Part shown: positions 1 to 8,314 of the stretch, piece by piece | How positions within the stretch are numbered: the first letter of the stretch is position 1 | Layout: each line of letters starts with the position of its first letter | Assembly (NCBI RefSeq): GCF_002156705.1 | Contig: NZ_CP019893.1 | Coordinates: forward strand, 2,356,001-2,420,000 | Source of the DNA: Natrarchaeobaculum aegyptiacum | GTDB taxonomy: Archaea > Halobacteriota > Halobacteria > Halobacteriales > Natrialbaceae | Reading direction: 5' to 3' | DNA length: 64,000 nt | Notes under the pieces: model-generated | The model's database searches: none | Told to the model about the DNA's origin: nothing | What the model saw: only the letters and a program-made list of their open reading frames with translations | Made by a program: the position numbers and the translations under genes

Positions 1-2
1 CC

Positions 3-374
3 GTCGCGCTCGTCCACGCGGCCTGCGTCGCCGTCGTCCTGCAGGGCGTCTCGACTACTGCAGCGGGCGCTCTCGAGGCCAGTGGCGACACTCGATGGCC
101 GTTCTACAGCCAGTTGCTCGGCCTGTTCGGCCTCGCGATCCCGCTCGCGTACGTCGGTGCCGTCGGCCTCTCGATTCCCTCGCCGGGGACGATCCCGGTA
201 CTCGGGGTTACTGTGCCCGGACTCGAGGTGCCCGCGGTCGGCCTCTGGGGACTCTACCTCGCGTTCCTCGCCGAGACGGCGGTCCCAGCGGCGATCAACT
301 ACTACCGCTTCGCCAGCGGTCGGTGGAAGGTCATCAGCCGGGGCTACCGGCCGGAGACTCCGGGAGACGACTGA
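3..374 (+). CDS. MATE-type efflux transporter, C-terminal fragment
   Basis: The frame is open from base 3 and the gene starts outside the window, so only the last 123 residues are visible. They hold about three hydrophobic stretches and finish with AINYYRFASGRWK and a short polar tail. This end resembles haloarchaeal MATE (NorM/DinF-type) exporters, which use ion gradients to expel drugs or metabolites across the cytoplasmic membrane. The family call rests on recognition of the C-terminal tail only. No catalytic or ion-binding residue can be checked because the N-terminal helices are missing. Confidence 0.62.
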   Translation, partial: VALVHAACVAVVLQGVSTTAAGALEASGDTRWPFYSQLLGLFGLAIPLAYVGAVGLSIPSPGTIPVLGVTVPGLEVPAVGLWGLYLAFLAETAVPAAINYYRFASGRWKVISRGYRPETPGDD

Positions 375-443
375 CTGCGCTCGAGTCGTCGAGGAATCCA
401 CGCGGGCGCAACGATTATCCGATCGTTCGCAGATGTGAGAGGT

Positions 444-1214
444 ATGGTCACAGGACTCACTGCCTTCGTGACGGGAGCCAGCCAGGGACTCGGTCGCGAA
501 ATCGCCATCGCGTTCGCCGACGCGGGCGCGAACGTCGCCCTCGCCGCTCGCGGCGACGGCATCTACGAGACAGCCGGGCTAATCGACGACCCCGATCGAA
601 CGCTCGCCCTCGAGTGCGACGTCACCGACGAGTCGGCCGTCGAGTCGGCCATCGAGGAGACCGTCGAGACGTTCGGTGGACTGGACTGTCTCGTCAACAA
701 CGCCGGCATCGCCGGTCCGACCGCACCGATCGCGGAGACGACCGACGACGACTGGCTCGAGACCCTCGACGTGAACGTGATCGGGATCGCCCGGACGGTC
801 AGGGCGGCTGAAACCCACCTGCGCGACTCAGAGCAAGGAAGCATCGTCAACATCTCCTCGATCGGCGGGAAGCGTCCGTACCCGAACCGGTCGCCCTACG
901 CGGCCTCGAAGATGGCCGTCATCGGCCTCACGCGAACCCTCGCGTTCGAGTTCGGTCCCGACGAGGTCACTGCCAACGCGATCTGTCCAGGGCCGGTCGA
1001 GGGCGAGCGTATCCAGCGGGTGTTCGAACGTCGGGCCGAGCGACGAGACGTCGCTCCGGAGGACGTAGAACAGGAGAACGTCGCGAACCTGGCGATCGAG
1101 GAACTCGTCCCCCCGGAGGAGGTCGCGGCGCTCGCGGTCTCGATGGCGAGTTCGGAGATGCGCCACGTCACCGGGCAGGACGTCAACGTGGCAAGCGGTG
1201 GGGCCTGGTACTGA
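444..1214 (+). CDS. SDR-family NAD(P)-dependent oxidoreductase
   Basis: A 256-residue classical short-chain dehydrogenase/reductase. From the ATG at 444, the TGxxxGxG cofactor loop lies at residues 10-17, NNAG at 85-88, the active-site Asn at 111, and the catalytic Ser139, Tyr152 and Lys156 (YAASK) are all present, so it should be active. Arg36 after the second strand, with no acidic residue at the usual NAD-selecting position, would fit NADP, but this is weak. A GTG three codons earlier (435) is an alternative start. The substrate is unknown; the C-terminus has the 3-oxoacyl-ACP reductase-like ending. It stands alone between a transporter and a convergent stress-protein gene. Confidence 0.88.
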   Translation: MVTGLTAFVTGASQGLGREIAIAFADAGANVALAARGDGIYETAGLIDDPDRTLALECDVTDESAVESAIEETVETFGGLDCLVNNAGIAGPTAPIAETTDDDWLETLDVNVIGIARTVRAAETHLRDSEQGSIVNISSIGGKRPYPNRSPYAASKMAVIGLTRTLAFEFGPDEVTANAICPGPVEGERIQRVFERRAERRDVAPEDVEQENVANLAIEELVPPEEVAALAVSMASSEMRHVTGQDVNVASGGAWY

Positions 1215-1241
1215 CTCCGCTCTGCGAGGGTAGGCCCGGGC

Positions 1242-1631
1242 TCACTCCTCGAACTCGGGAATCGGGGCGACGACGACCGGCCGCGTCGCCTCCTCGAGCA
1301 CCGTCCTCGCGGTCGATCCCACCACGCGATCGGCCTCCGGGTCGCCAGCGTGGGCACCCACGACGAGTTCGTCGGCGTCGACTTCCTCGGCGATCTCGAG
1401 CAGCGTCGGTGCGGGATCGCCGACCCGGAGGTCGGTCTCGACGACGCAGACGCCGCCGAGTCTGACCGGAGCGACGTTCAGGGCCTCCTGTCTGTCCCGT
1501 CGGGTCGCCGGGTCGTTCCGGCTGGCCGCTGCCGCCACCGTCACCGTATCTCCGGCCGAGACGCGCGTCTCGAGGTAATCACAGATCGCCGCCGTCGTGT
1601 GCACCGAATCGGTGCCCGCGAGGAAGTGCAT
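1242..1631 (-). CDS. universal stress protein (UspA family)
   Basis: A small single UspA domain of about 129 residues. The C-terminal half shows DELVVGAHAGDP, then GSTAR and a final RPVVVAPIP strand. This matches the Gx2Gx9G(S/T) nucleotide-binding signature and closing strand of ATP-binding UspA proteins. I chose the ATG at 1631, which directly begins the first strand (MHFLAG). An ATG at 1655 would add eight polar residues. A perfect 7-3-7 palindrome lies about 100 bases upstream. The role is presumably stress-related, but members of this family rarely have known ligands. Confidence 0.75.
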   Translation of the reverse strand: MHFLAGTDSVHTTAAICDYLETRVSAGDTVTVAAAASRNDPATRRDRQEALNVAPVRLGGVCVVETDLRVGDPAPTLLEIAEEVDADELVVGAHAGDPEADRVVGSTARTVLEEATRPVVVAPIPEFEE

Positions 1632-1734
1632 ACGAGTGCTCTCGTGTGATCGCATACCAATCCTGCGGAACGTGCACTCGGTGTCCGACAGCCCTCGCTG
1701 ACCACTGGTCTGCCGACCGGAACGACCTATCGGA

Positions 1735-1751
1735 TTTTCTCACCGAGAAAA
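1735..1751. promoter_or_regulatory. perfect inverted repeat, candidate operator
   Basis: TTTTCTC-ACC-GAGAAAA is a perfect 7-3-7 palindrome. It lies upstream of the universal stress protein gene, 80-104 bases from its two possible starts. Nearly the same element occurs at 2836-2852 and 59466-59482, each upstream of a regulator gene. Binding by a dimeric winged-helix protein is an inference. Confidence 0.45.
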
Positions 1752-2136
1752 CGCGCTCCCACCTCTAATACTCCGGGGCAGGGAGTGATCGATGGGGGAC
1801 GTAACAGGGTTCCCTGACTGGTCCCCCGTGCCCGATCACCCGGCCGACGCACGCCCTCGCTGGGCCGACCCCGCCCCACCACGGTCCACTCCGCGTCGCC
1901 CGACCCGACCTGCCCAACGCAGGGCATCCGCCCGCTCTCCCCTCTCCGCTCTAGCTTCGGCCCGGATGGGGTCGATTCCCCGGCCGTGACTCGATAATTC
2001 GGCTCCTTCCGAGACCCTGCTCCGATAGTCCATCGACTGTCCGACCCGGTTCCTTCGTGGCCCTCATTCGAGGCTCAGTTCGTCAGCTGCGAGGTCGAAT
2101 CAGTTCCAACTCGAGAGTGAGTCGGTACGAGCCGTC
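1752..2136. other. intergenic stretch without a supported gene
   Basis: I see no convincing coding frame here. The open frames on both strands are rich in Arg, Pro and Ser and look like antisense artefacts of GC-rich DNA. No tRNA, rRNA or repeat was recognised. Confidence 0.4.
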
Positions 2137-2448
2137 TCAGTGCCGACCATAGAGCGAATAGGTGATCGCGACCAGTCCACACAGCCGGCTGACGTTCTCG
2201 AAGAACACCGTCACGATCTGGTCGAACCCCGAGAACGTCGTCAGGGAGACGTTGAGGAGAAACGGCACCAGCGTCAGCAAGACCAGCCCGATCGCGAGGT
2301 AGAGCATCGACGGCGCGTCGTTCCGTCGGTACCCCCGGTAGGCCTGATAGGCGATGATCGTCCCCAGCAGGGCCACGAGGAACAGCGTCGCGACCGTCAT
2401 CAGTTCGAAGAAGGTCGCCTCGTCGACTCGAACGGAGGCCTGACTCAT
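2137..2448 (-). CDS. small membrane protein paired with HTH regulator (DUF7521-like)
   Basis: A protein of about 103 residues with three hydrophobic segments (ELMTVATLFLVALLGTII, SMLYLAIGLVLLTLVPFLL and VSRLCGLVAITYSLY) separated by a basic loop (YRGYRRND). Its ATG at 2448 overlaps the stop codon of the upstream winged-helix gene as ATGA, so the two are translationally coupled. A regulator followed by a small three-helix membrane protein is a common haloarchaeal arrangement, which I recall as DUF7521. It could sense something at the membrane for the regulator, but nothing in the sequence proves this. An ATG at 2463 is a less likely start. Confidence 0.72.
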   Translation of the reverse strand: MSQASVRVDEATFFELMTVATLFLVALLGTIIAYQAYRGYRRNDAPSMLYLAIGLVLLTLVPFLLNVSLTTFSGFDQIVTVFFENVSRLCGLVAITYSLYGRH

Positions 2449-2792
2449 CGTATCCCCTCCCACATGCGGGTGAACCGGTCGGCGACGTCCTCGTCACGGT
2501 AGCTCACGTCGAGTTCGAACGCCCCATCCTCGAGTGAGAGTTCGAGGGCCTCGAGGTTGGCGCTGTAGACGCTGTAGTGGTTGCCGTCGGGGGCGAGTTC
2601 GGTCTCTTCGGTGACGAGCTGGTACTCCGTGAGTCGATCGAGACGGCGATAGATCGTCGGGAGAGAGGCATCACAGTGCTCGCTCAGTGTGCTGGCAGAC
2701 ATGGGTTCGACGCTGGTGTGGGTGAGGATGTCGCGGGCGTACTCGTCGTCGAGGATCGAGAGGATCGTCGACAGGTCACTCTCCTCACTCAC
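2445..2792 (-). CDS. winged-helix transcriptional regulator (ArsR-like)
   Basis: A 115-residue protein with a helix-turn-helix typical of haloarchaeal ArsR-like regulators. ILDDEYARDIL begins the domain, MSASTLSEHCDASLPTIYRR is the recognition helix-turn-helix, and DGNHYSVY forms the wing. The C-terminal tail ends VADRFTRMWEG. Start choice: a GTG at 2792 opens the conserved part, whereas the longer open frame upstream runs antisense through the hydrolase gene and is not coding. The gene overlaps its membrane partner by ATGA. A near-perfect palindrome and an AT-rich promoter (CTTTTCATAC on the minus strand) lie 25-60 bases upstream, consistent with autoregulation. Confidence 0.82.
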   Translation of the reverse strand: MSEESDLSTILSILDDEYARDILTHTSVEPMSASTLSEHCDASLPTIYRRLDRLTEYQLVTEETELAPDGNHYSVYSANLEALELSLEDGAFELDVSYRDEDVADRFTRMWEGIR

Positions 2793-2835
2793 TTGTAGGC
2801 TATCGTTCTGACATCGGTATGAAAAGCTATCCGGT

Positions 2836-2852
2836 TTTTCTGAGCGAGAAAA
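2836..2852. promoter_or_regulatory. imperfect inverted repeat upstream of the winged-helix gene, candidate operator
   Basis: TTTTCTG-AGC-GAGAAAA has 7-base arms with one mismatch. It sits about 52 bases before the GTG start of the minus-strand regulator, just upstream of a TATA-like CTTTTCATAC. The layout matches the perfect palindrome at 59466-59482, also before a regulator gene and next to TTTTTCATAG. Confidence 0.45.
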
Positions 2853-2880
2853 TACGCTATCTGTGGTCTCGAGACTGGTT

Positions 2881-3642
2881 CTACGGCGCGATCCCACCCT
2901 CCTCGAGCCAGCCGACGGTCGCCTCGCGCAGTCGCCGCTCTGCAGCCCGTGAAAACCGGTGGCCCTCTCCGGCGTAGAGCCAGCAGGCGACGTCGGTCTC
3001 GAGTGCGCCCGCCGCCTCGAGGCTGTCCTCGACGGGGACCGACTCGTCGTCTCTGCCGTGAGCGATGGCGACCGGAACCGCGAGGTCCCGCGCGACCGGT
3101 TCGAACGGGTACCGCTCGAGGACCTCGAAGAACCGCTCGTCGATCCGCTGGGTCCGGTCGCTGTGCTCGTCTTCGAGGACGATCTCGCCCTCGGCGGCGA
3201 CCTGCTCGCGGTAGCCGTCGAACGCCCGGGTATAGGTGACCGGTGCGCGCGTGACCACGGCCTCGACGCGGTCGGCCGCGAACGTCGCCGCCGCGTGCAG
3301 GGCGACCGTCCCGCCGAAACTCGAGCCGAACAGGACACAGGTTTCGGGGTCGACGAACTCGAGGACGGCCCCGAGGTCGGCGAGTCGGGACTCGAGCGTG
3401 GAGTCGACGAACTGGCCGTCGGAGTCGCCACAGCCACGAAAGTCGAACCTGACGGCGGGGTAACCTTCCGCCACCGCGCGCTCACAACGGCCCTCGTAAC
3501 TGCCGGTGCGGTCGCTGCGGAGGCCGTGACAGCAGACGAACCACGGCCGTTCCGGGTCGGCTGCGTCGTCGTCCAGTGGGCCGTCGTGGACGTCCGCGAC
3601 GACCGTCTCGCCGTCGACGTCGATCCGGTGGGTTTCTGCCAT
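2881..3642 (-). CDS. alpha/beta-hydrolase
   Basis: A 253-residue cytoplasmic alpha/beta-hydrolase fold. The oxyanion region CCHGLRSD is at about 37-44. The nucleophile elbow GSSFGG (Ser108) precedes a helix. The acid is Asp198 in HGRDDESVP and the base is His228 in GEGHRFS, so the catalytic triad is complete. RFDFRGCGDSDG is the motif seen in serine aminopeptidase/esterase-like relatives. The ATG at 3642 starts MAETHRIDV; the longer frame upstream would be Arg-rich and crosses into the divergent gene. The likely role is an esterase or peptidase; the substrate is unknown. Confidence 0.82.
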   Translation of the reverse strand: MAETHRIDVDGETVVADVHDGPLDDDAADPERPWFVCCHGLRSDRTGSYEGRCERAVAEGYPAVRFDFRGCGDSDGQFVDSTLESRLADLGAVLEFVDPETCVLFGSSFGGTVALHAAATFAADRVEAVVTRAPVTYTRAFDGYREQVAAEGEIVLEDEHSDRTQRIDERFFEVLERYPFEPVARDLAVPVAIAHGRDDESVPVEDSLEAAGALETDVACWLYAGEGHRFSRAAERRLREATVGWLEEGGIAP

Positions 3643-3804
3643 GGCCGGAGTAGGGGCCGCCGACCCCGTAGTCGTTTTCGCTCGTCGCTCGAGTTCGCAA
3701 CCAGTCGCTGATCCCGCCCGCCGTCGCCGATCCGGTCGGACGCCCGCGCGCCCTGGGGTGGTAGCCCGACCATAACTATCCCCGCGACGCCGCCATCCCC
3801 GGTG

Positions 3805-4434
3805 ATGTGGCCCTGGGAACACGCCATCGTTGGCTACCTCGCGTACTCACTCTTCGTCCACCTCGTCTATCGTGACTCGCCGACCGGCCTCGAGACGCTG
3901 GCGGTCGTCTTCGGCTCCCTCCTGCCGGACCTGATCGACAAACCGCTGGCGTGGGAGTTCGGCGTCTTCGAGGCGGGGTACGCGATCGGTCACTCGATCT
4001 TCGTCGCGATCCCGCTCTCGATCGCGGTGGGCCTGCTCGCCCGCCGCGTCGGCCGCACCCGCGCGGGAATCGCCTTCAGCGTCGGCTACCTCTTACACCT
4101 CCCCGCGGACGTCCTCGACGCCTACGTCCGGGGTGGGCAGGTCGCCCCGGAACTCATGTTCTGGCCCATCGCTACCGTCGAGGAAGTCGGCGAGCCAGCC
4201 GGCTTCCTCGCGGAGTTCACGCGCCTGTTCGGCCAGTACCAGGAGGCGCTGCTGGCCGGCGACCTCTCGACGTACATGTGGGCTCAGGTCGGTCTCGCTG
4301 CACTCGCCGGCCTCGTCTGGCTGGCAGACGGTGCGCCCGTCCTGCGTGAGGTCCTGGTCTGGTTCAGACGGCTGGTCACGGCCGCAGTCGGTCGAAACGG
4401 GCCACGAGAGTCCGTTCCCGACGACCGCAACTGA
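3805..4434 (+). CDS. membrane-bound metal-dependent hydrolase (DUF457/YdjM-like)
   Basis: A 209-residue polytopic membrane protein. The N-terminus WPWEHAIVGY, then GSLLPDLIDKPL and GHSIF, match the His/Asp pattern of the DUF457 (YdjM, LexA-regulated) membrane family. GYLLHLPADVLDAY supplies further His/Asp residues typical of phospholipase-C-like metal sites. About four to five membrane segments are visible. The activity of this family is not established; a lipid- or phosphate-ester hydrolase is the usual prediction. The ATG at 3805 follows a GTG at 3802 and either could be the start. It is divergent from the hydrolase gene. Confidence 0.75.
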   Translation: MWPWEHAIVGYLAYSLFVHLVYRDSPTGLETLAVVFGSLLPDLIDKPLAWEFGVFEAGYAIGHSIFVAIPLSIAVGLLARRVGRTRAGIAFSVGYLLHLPADVLDAYVRGGQVAPELMFWPIATVEEVGEPAGFLAEFTRLFGQYQEALLAGDLSTYMWAQVGLAALAGLVWLADGAPVLREVLVWFRRLVTAAVGRNGPRESVPDDRN

Positions 4435-4583
4435 CCCGTCGACCGGCGGTAATGTCCTCATTTACTATCGGTCGATAGCGGTGACTCTCGAGCAGTGATG
4501 ATCGACAGTCCCCCGTTTTCCTCCGTCCGCCAGTTGCCCGCTCGTCTCCGTCCTCGATTCCCTGGCCCTGATGGTGACGGGCG

Positions 4584-5765
4584 ATGGCCCGGATCGTCGA
4601 GCGCTCGAGCGGTCCCCAGTCGATTTCCCACGGGGGTGAGACAGTGACCCCGCCAGCCCTCGAAAGCGCTCCTCGACTCGAGGCCCTTCCGGCCGACGCC
4701 GAGTTCGCCCTCTGTCTGACTCACGACGTCGATCGGCCGTACAAGGGGCTTCGGGGGCTGTTCTTCGCGACACGGGAACGGCCGGGCTACCACCTCCGGA
4801 CCGTTCTCTCTGGCGAGAACCCCTACTGGCAGTTCGAGAACGTGATGGCTCTCGAGGACGACCTCGGCGTTCGATCGTCGTGGTACGTGCTGAACGAACA
4901 GCACCTGCTGCTGGATCGACCGCCGAGAGACTGGACTGCACCGGCGAACTGGATTCAACACCTCGGGCGCTACGACGTGACGAGCGACGAGATCGCTGGT
5001 GTCCTCCGCGCACTCGAGGAGGGTGGCTGGGAGGTCGGCCTTCACGGCTCTTTTCATACCGCCGACGACCCGGCCAGAATTCGCGAAGAGACGGCGACGC
5101 TCGAGTCGGTCCTCGACGGTCCCGTGACCGGCGGGAGACAGCACCACCTCCGGCTCTCGCCACCGGAGACGTGGCACTACTACCGACTCGCAGGGCTCGC
5201 CTACGACGCCAGTCTCGGCTCGACGACGGAGTGTGGGTTCCACCACGGCTACCATCCGATCCGGCCGTTCGACGACGAGTTCGTCGTCTTTCCACTGACG
5301 ATCATGGATCAGGCGCTCCCAGATCCGGCGCGGCGACCGAACGCCGCCCGACGGACCTGCAACCGGCTGCTCGAGGAGGCCGCGGCGAACGACGCGGTGA
5401 TGTCCGTCCTCTGGCACCCCCGGTACTTCAGCGAGCGCGAGTTCCCGGGTCACCGCGACCTCTACCGGTGGGTGATCGAGCGCGGTCAGGAGCTGGGTGC
5501 CTGGATCGGTTCGCCGCGGAACTACCTCGAGGCCGTCGACGCCGACTGCGTCCCCGGAGACGAGTCGGCCCGGGCCCCGGCATCGGATCCGACTGGCGGC
5601 GCTTCTCTCGCAACCGATCGAGAGCCATCCGCCACCGCCGGGTCGGACCCCACGACGGGGGGCGGGCAGCCGGCGAGCACCGATGGCGGCCTCGAGCGTG
5701 CGAGCGATGAGCGAGCCGGTTCTGACGTGGCAAATGGCGTGAGCGACCGGAGGGGGGCGCGATGA
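4584..5765 (+). CDS. polysaccharide deacetylase (NodB homology)
   Basis: A 393-residue protein with an N-terminal NodB-type fold. LCLTHDVD at about 44-51 is motif 1 with the metal/catalytic Asp residues, HGSFH is motif 2 with the two metal His, and RLSPPETWHYY is the third motif region. This suits removal of acetyl groups from surface or secreted polysaccharide. There is no clear signal peptide. The last 70 residues are a Gly/Ser/Thr-rich low-complexity tail. ATG 4584 has GGTGA at a good distance, but a GTG at 4644 (GGGGGTGA just before it) is an equally good start. The stop overlaps the next gene's ATG, coupling it to a secreted protein. Confidence 0.8.
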   Translation: MARIVERSSGPQSISHGGETVTPPALESAPRLEALPADAEFALCLTHDVDRPYKGLRGLFFATRERPGYHLRTVLSGENPYWQFENVMALEDDLGVRSSWYVLNEQHLLLDRPPRDWTAPANWIQHLGRYDVTSDEIAGVLRALEEGGWEVGLHGSFHTADDPARIREETATLESVLDGPVTGGRQHHLRLSPPETWHYYRLAGLAYDASLGSTTECGFHHGYHPIRPFDDEFVVFPLTIMDQALPDPARRPNAARRTCNRLLEEAAANDAVMSVLWHPRYFSEREFPGHRDLYRWVIERGQELGAWIGSPRNYLEAVDADCVPGDESARAPASDPTGGASLATDREPSATAGSDPTTGGGQPASTDGGLERASDERAGSDVANGVSDRRGAR

Positions 5766-7114
5766 CCAGTAGAGTCGCGTCGGCGCTGGTTGCGGCGCTG
5801 CTCGTGGTCAGCGCCGTCGGCGGGGTGGTTGGCATCGTCGGAATCGCTCCCGTCGAGACGACGGCTGCACAGACCCAGTCGACCGAGACCTACGTCGTCG
5901 AACACGGCGGCGCCTGCCAGCCGATCGAACCCCTGTCGAGTGCCGGATCGGTCGAGGCCTTCTACGACTACCGCGATCACGAGACTCACCCCGAGGACGT
6001 GGACCGTCTCTACAGCTCCTACGGGACGTCTCACTTTCAGGAGTCCGACACGAGCCTGCTGTTCCTCCACGAGGGGACAGACGGGGTGAGCCTCGTGATG
6101 GTCCACGACGAACTCGAGGGCGGGTCCGATGGCGGCGTCGTCACGCTCGACCTCGTCGGTACCCCCCACGACGCCGAGTGGGTAGTCAGAAACGACAACT
6201 ACGACGGCGAGACGAACCAGGACGAGTTCGAAACCGGCGACGGCTGGGCGTCGGCCTCGTGGGCGTACATCGTCGACCGCACCGGCGGCGGTGCGCTCAA
6301 CGGCGGCTTCGGTGACCACTTCGCGGTCACGATTCACCCGGCGTTCAACGAGGACGCTGACCTGTACGATCCGGAGATCGAAGAGGAGTTCGCCGACGAG
6401 AACGTCACCGGACAGGGCGGAGACGTCTGGGACGGTGGCATGATCGACGAGTGGCACGTCCTCTCCGGCGACGCCGAGGACCCCGACCGGTACGACCTCG
6501 AGGACCTCGACGAGCCGGTGACCGTCAGGACCGGCTCCTGTTCCGACCCGTCGGTCTCGTACGACCGAACCGACGGTGGGATCGCCGCGACGATCGCAGA
6601 CGCCAGCCCCGACGACAGCGTCCCGCTCCAGCCGGTCGGTGGCGACAGCGACGCGATCCGGTTCGACCGCCTCGACGTAACCGGTCTCGAGGGCGAGGCG
6701 ACGCTCGCGTTCGGTGCCGGAGATGCAACCGGGGCGTCGCTCCCCGACGGTGTCGAACCCCTCTCGGCGCTCGAGGTCACCGGGAACGGGACCGACGACG
6801 CCAGTGGCACGGTGACGGCATCGGTCGACGCGACTGCACTCGAACAGCGTGGCGTCGGACCGAGTGAGGTTGCCGTCTACGAGCAGGACGGCGACTCCTG
6901 GACCGAGGCCGAGACCCGCGTCGTCGACGACCGGGGGAGCACCTATCAGGTCGAAGCCGGCGTCGACTCGGTAGACGACGTGATCGTCGCCGTCGACGCA
7001 CCCGAGGAGTCCCTCGCCGGCAGCTGGTTCTCGAGTCTCGGCATCGGCGGCGTGGTCGCGATCGGCTCCATCCTGTTGCTCGCCGCCCTGTACGTCGCGA
7101 GCTGGCGCCGGTAG
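5762..7114 (+). CDS. secreted protein with C-terminal membrane anchor, function unknown
   Basis: A 450-residue surface protein. An N-terminal hydrophobic stretch (residues about 7-28) ending near TTAAQTQ looks like a Sec signal peptide. A large acidic extracellular part follows. Residues about 427-447 (GIGGVVAIGSILLLAALYV) form one membrane anchor, closed by a basic WRR tail. The middle contains an acidic two-part architecture; the region GATLAF-like to DDVIVAVD resembles the beta-sandwich repeats of haloarchaeal PGF-pre-PGF type surface proteins, though that is a loose similarity. Its ATG overlaps the deacetylase stop (ATGA), implying a joint role at the cell surface. Confidence 0.72.
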   Translation: MTSRVASALVAALLVVSAVGGVVGIVGIAPVETTAAQTQSTETYVVEHGGACQPIEPLSSAGSVEAFYDYRDHETHPEDVDRLYSSYGTSHFQESDTSLLFLHEGTDGVSLVMVHDELEGGSDGGVVTLDLVGTPHDAEWVVRNDNYDGETNQDEFETGDGWASASWAYIVDRTGGGALNGGFGDHFAVTIHPAFNEDADLYDPEIEEEFADENVTGQGGDVWDGGMIDEWHVLSGDAEDPDRYDLEDLDEPVTVRTGSCSDPSVSYDRTDGGIAATIADASPDDSVPLQPVGGDSDAIRFDRLDVTGLEGEATLAFGAGDATGASLPDGVEPLSALEVTGNGTDDASGTVTASVDATALEQRGVGPSEVAVYEQDGDSWTEAETRVVDDRGSTYQVEAGVDSVDDVIVAVDAPEESLAGSWFSSLGIGGVVAIGSILLLAALYVASWRR

Positions 7115-7219
7115 CCGGGCGGCGTCGACGGCCGCCACGACGTCCGGTGCCGGCGCCTGCAGGCAGTTTCGATCGCTGAAAGGGCAAATGACTTACAGCG
7201 GGCCGGCGAAAGCGCCGAC

Positions 7220-8191
7220 ATGAAAGCCGTCGTGCTCGCCGGCGGATACGCGACCCGGCTCTGGCCGATCACCAAGCATCGGCCAAAGATGTTCCTGCCG
7301 ATCGGCGACTCGACCGTCGTCGACCGTATCTTCGCCGAACTCGAGGCCGACGACCGGATCGACGAGGTCTACGTCAGTACGAACGAGCGGTTCGCCGCCG
7401 AGTTCGAAGCGCACCTCGCCCAGAGCGAGTTCGAGAAACCTCGACTCTCGGTCGAGGAAACCACCGAGGAGGCCGACAAGTTCGGCGTCGTCGGCGCGCT
7501 CGCCCAGTTGATCGATCGCGAGGACGTCGACGACGACCTGCTCGTGATCGCCGGCGACAACCTCATCAGTTTCGACGTCGCCGACTTCGTCGACTACTTC
7601 CAAGAACAGGGGGCACCGACGCTCGCCGCCTACGACGTCGGCTCGCGCGAGAAAGCCAAGTCCTACGGCCTCGTCTCACTCGAGGGCGATCGCGTCGTCT
7701 CTTTCCAGGAGAAACCCGACGACCCCGACTCGACGCTCGTCTCGATCGCCTGCTATGCGTTCCCCCGGGAGTCGCTCTCGCTGCTCGAGACCTACCTCGA
7801 AGACGGCAACAACCCCGACGAACCTGGCTGGTTCGTCCAGTGGCTCCAGGATCGCGAACCGACCTACGCCTACACCTTCGAGGGCGCGTGGTTCGACATC
7901 GGAACTCCCGAGAGCTACCTCGACGCGGTCGCCTGGCACCTCGACGGCGACTCGCTGGTCGACGAGTCGGCGACTCTCGAGAACGCGACCATCGGTGAGA
8001 ACGTCCACGTCATGGCCGACGTAACGCTCGAGGACACTCATCTCGAGCACGCCGTGGTCTTCCCGGACGCCACGATCCAGAACGCCGACGTCCGTCGGTC
8101 GATCATCGACGAGGGAACCCGGCTCGAGGACATGGACCTCGCGGGCGCGCTCATCGGGGCGCACACGACGATCACGAACGGCTCGCCGTAG
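7220..8191 (+). CDS. sugar-phosphate nucleotidyltransferase
   Basis: A 323-residue nucleotidyltransferase. MKAVVLAGGYATRLWPIT is the N-terminal nucleotide-binding signature, followed by HRPKMFLPIGD. The metal-binding region VIAGDN and the substrate loop FQEKP are also present. The C-terminus (SATLENATIGENVHV onward) is a short left-handed beta-helix of hexapeptide repeats. It would make an NDP-sugar such as NDP-glucose or GDP-mannose for glycosylation or exopolysaccharide, matching the nearby deacetylase; the exact sugar and nucleotide cannot be read. It is complete and has a good ATG. Confidence 0.85.
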   Translation: MKAVVLAGGYATRLWPITKHRPKMFLPIGDSTVVDRIFAELEADDRIDEVYVSTNERFAAEFEAHLAQSEFEKPRLSVEETTEEADKFGVVGALAQLIDREDVDDDLLVIAGDNLISFDVADFVDYFQEQGAPTLAAYDVGSREKAKSYGLVSLEGDRVVSFQEKPDDPDSTLVSIACYAFPRESLSLLETYLEDGNNPDEPGWFVQWLQDREPTYAYTFEGAWFDIGTPESYLDAVAWHLDGDSLVDESATLENATIGENVHVMADVTLEDTHLEHAVVFPDATIQNADVRRSIIDEGTRLEDMDLAGALIGAHTTITNGSP

Positions 8192-8314
8192 GCCGAGCAG
8201 TTCGACCACGACGTGAACGTCGTCGTGGACGGTCAGCCGACGCGACCCTCTGCAGTTCCGGACGGACCGATTGTCGCGTAAACATTTAATCGGCGTCGGC
8301 ACCAAGGGCCGTCT

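Noticed and set aside
95-811. Long plus-strand frame across the SDR gene
   Set aside because: Very Arg-rich product; a shadow of the SDR and MATE genes in another frame.
5522-7138. 538-residue minus-strand open frame
   Set aside because: Antisense to two well-supported plus-strand genes; the product has no recognisable motif and mirrors their codon structure.
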